DNA from: Blastobasis lacticolella
Lineage: Eukaryota; Arthropoda; Insecta; Lepidoptera; Blastobasidae
Length of the DNA stretch: 64,000 bases
Direction: 5' to 3'
Assembly (NCBI GenBank): GCA_905147135.1
Contig: LR990052.1
Span: 18,290,200 to 18,354,199 of the forward strand
Positions 59,400 through 64,000 of the stretch are shown in pieces. Position 1 is the first letter of the stretch; each line of letters opens with the position of its first letter. The notes below the pieces were generated by a model. The model ran no database searches. It had not been told where the DNA came from and worked only from the letters and a program-made list of their open reading frames with translations. A program made the position numbers and the translations under genes.

Positions 59400-59674
59400 G
59401 TGGTGTCCGGCAGATGGCCGTGTGGTGACCGGCAGAGTAGAATAGCACCAACCCCTTACACTCATGGGTGTCGTACAAGGCGACTAATGTTTTCGAGGCA
59501 AAAGATCAAGAGTCTTCGTAGTCTGGAAAATGGGCAGCAGCATTTTCCATTGTTATATTTAAACACTGCGATCTCCAACCCGCCTGCCAAGCGTGGAGAT
59601 TATGGCAATAACCTCCCCTTTCGTGGGAGAGGCCCTAAGTCCTGCAGTGGACTGTTGCGGGCTGTGATGATGAA
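59400..59674 (+). mobile_element. LINE 3' fragment (RTE-like), copy 2 of the inverted pair
   Basis: Carries the family's conserved blocks: GTGTGGTG, the stretch around CCTTACACTCATGGGTGTCG, GGAAAATGGGCAGCAGC, and the end GTCCTGCAGTGGACTGTTGC followed by a short ATG repeat. Confidence 0.6.
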
Positions 59675-59948
59675 CGAATATTAATGCGCTTTAACAATAG
59701 ATAGAGGGATTCAAGCGGAAAGTTTGTAAGCTATAAAAAAGGGCGAACCAGGGGTGATGTAGGTGTATGTAGGGGCAGAGGTAGAGCTGCCCGAAAGCTC
59801 AGATAGTTTTCTGCAATGATCTGGTTGGAGTTGTTAATGCCATATGATGATGATAGATTAGTGTCGTCCTTCGTATTGAGTCAAATTCTACTGATTAGTC
59901 CATCAAGCACTGACACCCTGCTTTCTAGGGGCGATGCTCGAACTATGA

Positions 59949-61403
59949 CGTATCAAATATGAAAGAAAATATGAATTTCCTAAAATCTGGAAACTTGCAA
60001 AAATAAAGCCGATACCTAAGGGAAATAAAGTAGATGAATATAAAGACCTGAGACCAATCAGCATATTGCCGGTACTTTCCAAAATATTGGAACGGTTGGT
60101 ATGTATACAATTGACAAAATATTTAGAAGATAGAGAAATACTACCAAAAGTCCAATCTGGATTTCGTACTGGTTATAGCACGGAAACAGCCCTCGCACAT
60201 GTAACGGATGATATTCTCGAAGCTACAGATAAAGGATTGGGTAGTGTAGTTGTATTGCTTGATTTTTCCAGGGCATTTGATAGAATAGATCCGGAACTGT
60301 TAATTGAAAAATTACGATATTACGGTATATCCAATTCAAGTTGCGAATGGTTCAGATCATTTTTAACAAACCGACAACAGTATGTTGAAATAGAAACTGA
60401 AAAAGAGCATATACAAACATCTTCAGTAATAACCACTACTAAAGGAACACCTCAAGGTTCCATTCTCAGTCCCATCCTATTCATATTATTTACAGCTGAC
60501 CTTCCAAAAAAAATAAAATATTCAAACTGTCACCTATATGCAGATGATACCCAACTCTACCAAGTCTTCAACCCAGACGAGGCAGATATTGCCATAGAGC
60601 GGCTAAATGAAGATTTGCATATAATCAACGAATGGGCCAAAAATAACTCTCTTTTATTAAACCCTACAAAAACAAAGTATATGATCATGGGTAGCAAATT
60701 ACAACGCCAAATAATTTCAAATACAAATCCGGTTATCAGAATTGGGAACGAAAATATAGAAAAAGTATGCAGTGCAAAAAACTTAGGCTTATTGTTAGAC
60801 GATGATATGAGATATATTGAGCATATAAACATTAAAATTAGAAATGCATTTTACCGTCTAAAGTTATTGTATGGGATTAGAAAATATTTATCAGAAGACG
60901 TTAGAAAAACCCTTGTCGAAGCTTTAATCCTATCGCAATTTAATTATTGCGATTCAGTGTACGGTCCAAGACTTTACAGTAAAACGAAACATGCTATTCA
61001 GCGGGTCCAAAACGCATGCGCTCGGTTTTGTTATGACATACCTAAGCGAGCGCATATTTCACCAATCCTCGATCAAAAAGACATTTTAAATATGGAAACA
61101 AGAAGGCTTGTTCACTTAACCTGTTTCATACGTAAAGTCATAAATACTAAACGGCCTAGTTATTTACATGATAAAATAAATTTTAATAAAAACGGAAAAG
61201 GTCTACGTAGCTGTGATCATGAAAATTTGTCTATTCCAGTACATAGGACAGCGGGCTATAAAGGCTGCTTTAAATATTCCGCATATAAAATTTGGAACAA
61301 TATTCCACCACCCCTTAGACACGGTGTATCCCAACAAATTTTTAAACTTCACACAAAGAGAGCTTTATTAATTAGGCAAAAAGAAAGTACTTCAGTTAAA
61401 TAA
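59949..61403 (+). mobile_element. CR1-like non-LTR retrotransposon, 5'-truncated ORF2 with intact reverse transcriptase
   Basis: An open frame runs without stop from 59949 (just after an in-frame TGA at 59946) to TAA at 61401-61403. It begins inside the reverse transcriptase, with motifs equivalent to PKIWKLAKIKPIPK and DLRPISILPVLSKILER. Next come QSGFRTGYSTETAL, the first catalytic block VVLLDFSRAFDRID, the GTPQGSILSPILF block and the catalytic LYADDTQLY near 60536-60562. The C-terminal part has NYCDSVYGPRL and KIWNNIPPPLRHG, as seen in CR1/Daphne/Kiri-type LINEs. The endonuclease and any ORF1 are missing, so it is a dead-on-arrival copy cut at its 5' end, but the absence of frameshifts over about 1.45 kb suggests a young insertion. 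The initiating Met at 60066 is not a real start. Clade placement is from motif style only. Confidence 0.9.
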
Positions 61404-61873
61404 AAAGTAACACTTTAATTTGATAAATAAAATAAAAGTATAAACCTTTATTAAATAGCTAATAGGTAGGTACCTATACATATTTATTTATTTATACAAT
61501 CTCTTAGTTAATAGAGTAAACCTAATTATGATGGATAGGGAATCCTGTAATATTGTAATTTTTTTTTACTCGTTTTTATAATAACAGCATTTCTTGGTTT
61601 TTTTGGTTACACACATAGCATGTTTTTGTTTGCTTGTTTAACTGCACTTATGCCCTACGCAAAATATGGACAAGGCTAAGATGATCAGGGGCAATCTGAA
61701 AAACAGTGCTGCAGAGCTTCAGCCCTCAGCGTATACTGAGATTGTGCCCTTCCACACTTATGTATATATTTTGATTAGTGATAAGTTCATAGAATTAAGT
61801 ACATTTTTGTTGATTTTTGAAATTATGTGTTTGTGTGGAATAAAATAATTTGATTTGATTTGATTTGATTTGA
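61404..61873 (+). mobile_element. 3' UTR and GATTT-repeat tail of the CR1-like LINE
   Basis: Sequence between the ORF2 stop and a short GATTT tandem array at about 61849-61873. Ending in a short microsatellite rather than poly(A) is usual for CR1-group LINEs. An AATAAA lies at 61839-61845. The stretch 61420-61560 is AT-rich and could contain a small insertion. Confidence 0.65.
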
Positions 61874-62234
61874 AAAGAAAGAAAGATAGAAGAAATGTAT
61901 TACACGGAGACACCACGACACGATAATAAGGTACAATAACAACAAAAAATTAACAATAAAATAAGCGTAAAAAAAATTAAATTATAAAAGGAAAGAAAAA
62001 TAATAATAAATGTACAACTATGTGTATATGTTAAAGTATTCCCAGTGGCATTGTTAAAACTCCGTGTCGTGGCTTCCAGTGCAACTGGACCCCCTCAGCA
62101 TAATATTGTGGCCGCTTGACGTTTTCACTAGTCAAAAACTGTATTTATACGTCACTGAAATTGAACCTTGACAATATACGACTGTAAAGGATAGTAGAGA
62201 AAATATGTGTTGGCTGTAGACATGGAGATTTGCG

Positions 62235-62552
62235 GCTAGAAAAATGTCGAATTCGAGATGTTATGGTGCAAGAATCAAGCCCAAAAAGATTGGAAAGTTA
62301 GCTGCCTAGACTGGCATATATTTTTTTATTTTTTGCTCTGTGATTAGGCCCTGTGGCGTTGCGCGACCGCGGCTTCGTATTGCATTATACTGTTGTATAT
62401 GTGTATCAAGATATTAGGTGTGGTTGGAGGAGACTTGAGTAGCCTTGTACGAGTTTTTATAAACGATGAAGAGAGGATTTCAGCAAGAGGAGGACATCAG
62501 CAACACGTGGGACCTAATTCTCGCGATTTGACATCTCGAATTCGACCTTTTT
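62235..62552. repeat. Inverted repeat, about 45-bp arms
   Basis: TAGAAAAATGTCGAATTCGA with GATGTTA...GCAAGAAT (62237-62276) is inverted at 62510-62552 with a few mismatches. The core GTCGAATTCGAGATGT matches exactly. Possible MITE; target duplication not resolved. Confidence 0.4.
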
Positions 62553-63339
62553 CTAACAAAATATTGACATTTAAGCCAAAAAACATTTTCTCAAATATCT
62601 TCGACAGTCGTATATTGTTGACAATCAATTTCAGGGACGTTTCAATACAGTTTTTTGGCAAAAAGAAAATGTCGTATTTAAGATGTCACTGCCCGAAAAT
62701 CGCCCCTCTGGTGCGTTGCCCGCTTATAATGAGATCTCTAATATACCACTTGAATGATCCCATAGCCTTAGGAAACACTGCCGCTGGTAAATCATTTCCG
62801 ATTCTAATAGTAGGTTAGAGTGAATAGGCTGTTCCAAGACGGGCATGCTCCATCTTTGGCCGCATCTTCGCTTACCAACAGGTGAGAAGGCGGTCAAATG
62901 CCTGTCTTGTATTATAAACCATAACAAGCATAAGCAAAAACATGAAACAAATTTTCACAAAGCTAAACCTCCACCGCTATCTACACCAACAGCTACGCTG
63001 AACACGTCTATCGATCGATTCCACCAGCACTCTCCTAGAAGAAAACCACTTAGTACTATTAGAGATTTTCCATCAAGCTACCCTTGCAGCGCTGGCACCC
63101 GCTATCTATCCCGACTTCGTGGAGACTATGCCAATTAAGGGCACCTTTGCATCCGATCCTCTGTAATCTTCTCTAAATTACCGCCATAATTGCCCTCAGT
63201 GGTGCAATGTACCCTATAGAGGTTTCGCCGTGTATTATGAGGTATTGTTTATGCAATAAGTACAGATGTTATTAGTTAGATGCGAGCCGGACGGAAGTAT
63301 CTCGTTTTGTAACATACGATTTGTGTTGTAGCGACATCT
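62553..63339. other. Mostly unassigned; probable LINE scrap at 62815-62930
   Basis: AGAGTGAATAGGCTGTTCCA matches 45750-45770 (AAGTGAATAGGCTGTTCC), so both are pieces of one repeat. The rest is unassigned. Confidence 0.35.
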
Positions 63340-63620
63340 TTCGCTCCACTAGGGAAACTCAACGATACTCACATTACGAGTACACGAACACAAGGTTGGC
63401 AAGCATCCGATGGCGCTAACAATCTCTACATCGCGCTAGAGAAATGTGCCAACTTCCACGGCATATATACAACTTCCGACGATCAACTGTCGGGCCCTTG
63501 GTCCCCTGGTCACAACACCCGGCCAGGTGGGTAATTACCCTTTTCTACCTTCTCTCCATCTTCGCTTGCCAACATTGGCGGCAACATTATCCATACCGCC
63601 AAAGTGGTGACCCCGACAAA
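63340..63620 (-). repeat. Unclassified dispersed repeat X, copy 2
   Basis: Reverse-complement match to 25797-26060. It carries an extra segment (ACATTTCTCTAGCGCGATGT on the - strand). Followed on the right by unmatched sequence and then the second MITE. Confidence 0.55.
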
Positions 63621-63764
63621 ATTGTCATGGGAATAGAATCGTGTGTATGGAAATAAAATTAATTTCTCCATAGCCATAATTAAAAATACGAAATGAAATC
63701 TTCAATAATAATATATATTCGTCTGTGTGCAGAGGGCCAGCTACTAGATAGCGATATACTGGTA

Positions 63765-64000
63765 GAGCTCGTCTAGTCTAAAATGACGCGCCCCACTACT
63801 TAGTTAGTTGATTTCGATGTGTGCAAATATTAATAACTACACTTCATCTGTGTGGGAGCGTCGACTGCTCCAATCAAACGACGCGAGATCCTACGTTGGT
63901 GTCTCACCGGCAACTGAATGACCAATTACAACGGCATTTGTATATGTATTGCGTCCATATTTTAAACTTGCTTGTGTGCGTTAATGCGATTGTGGGGCGC
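63765..64000. mobile_element. Second copy of the TA-flanked MITE, inverted and cut by the window end
   Basis: It starts GAGCTCGTCTAGTCTAAAAT after TA at 63763-63764 and is the reverse complement of the copy at 56827-57089 over its full visible 236 bp, with a few substitutions. The window stops inside the second TIR, about 27 bp short of the predicted end. Confidence 0.8.

Noticed and set aside
62393..62818. 141-codon ORF
   Set aside because: Overlaps an inverted repeat arm (62510-62552); no domain; likely chance.

Overview
This window looks like a piece of a lepidopteran (moth or butterfly) nuclear genome. It is AT-rich, almost entirely non-coding, and densely packed with repeats typical of Lepidoptera: tRNA-headed SINEs, 5S-rRNA-headed SINEs, 3' ends of non-LTR retrotransposons (RTE-like, CR1-like and others), and small terminal-inverted-repeat (TIR) DNA elements. 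There are no bacterial-type operons, no free-standing tRNA or rRNA genes and no CRISPR array. The organism call rests on repeat style and a spliced insect-like exon, not on a database search.

Host gene. The only convincing host coding sequence is a pair of exons on the + strand, 40530-40678 and 49802-49852, separated by a 9,123-bp intron. The first encodes 49 residues with strong similarity to the prodomain of ADAM metalloproteases, most like insect mind-meld / ADAM11-22-23-type proteins. The second is a 51-nt exon, phase 0 at both ends, with a basic and Gly/Tyr-rich product. Earlier exons must lie before the 40530 exon and later ones probably lie beyond 64000. Much of the window is therefore probably intron of this gene.

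Mobile DNA. (1) A 5'-truncated but open CR1-like LINE (59949-61403, 3' UTR and GATTT-repeat tail to 61873) has an intact reverse transcriptase core. (2) At 8268-9005 an RTE-like LINE carries a head-to-head internal inversion, as expected from twin priming. (3) SINE family A (tRNA-derived, about 300 nt) has around 14 copies or fragments; SINE family B (another tRNA-derived family) has four; a 5S-headed SINE has three. (4) DNA elements: a PIF/Harbinger-type element (4845-5329, TTA duplication), a TA-flanked MITE present twice (56827-57089 whole, 63765-64000 cut by the window end), fold-back elements near 24.1, 44.5 and 49.1 kb, and a cloverleaf-capable hairpin of about 158 bp inserted inside a SINE at 33077-33234.

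Layout. 1-4.8 kb: AT-rich sequence with LINE and SINE scraps. 4.8-9.0 kb: Harbinger element, a local duplication, a 5S SINE and the inverted LINE. 9-20 kb: mostly unassigned single-copy-looking sequence plus a 176-bp direct duplication. 20-40 kb: SINE/LINE mosaic with nested insertions. 40-50 kb: the ADAM exons and their intron. 50-59 kb: LINE tails, SINEs and the TA MITE. 59-64 kb: RTE fragment, CR1-like LINE, an unclassified dispersed repeat and the second MITE.
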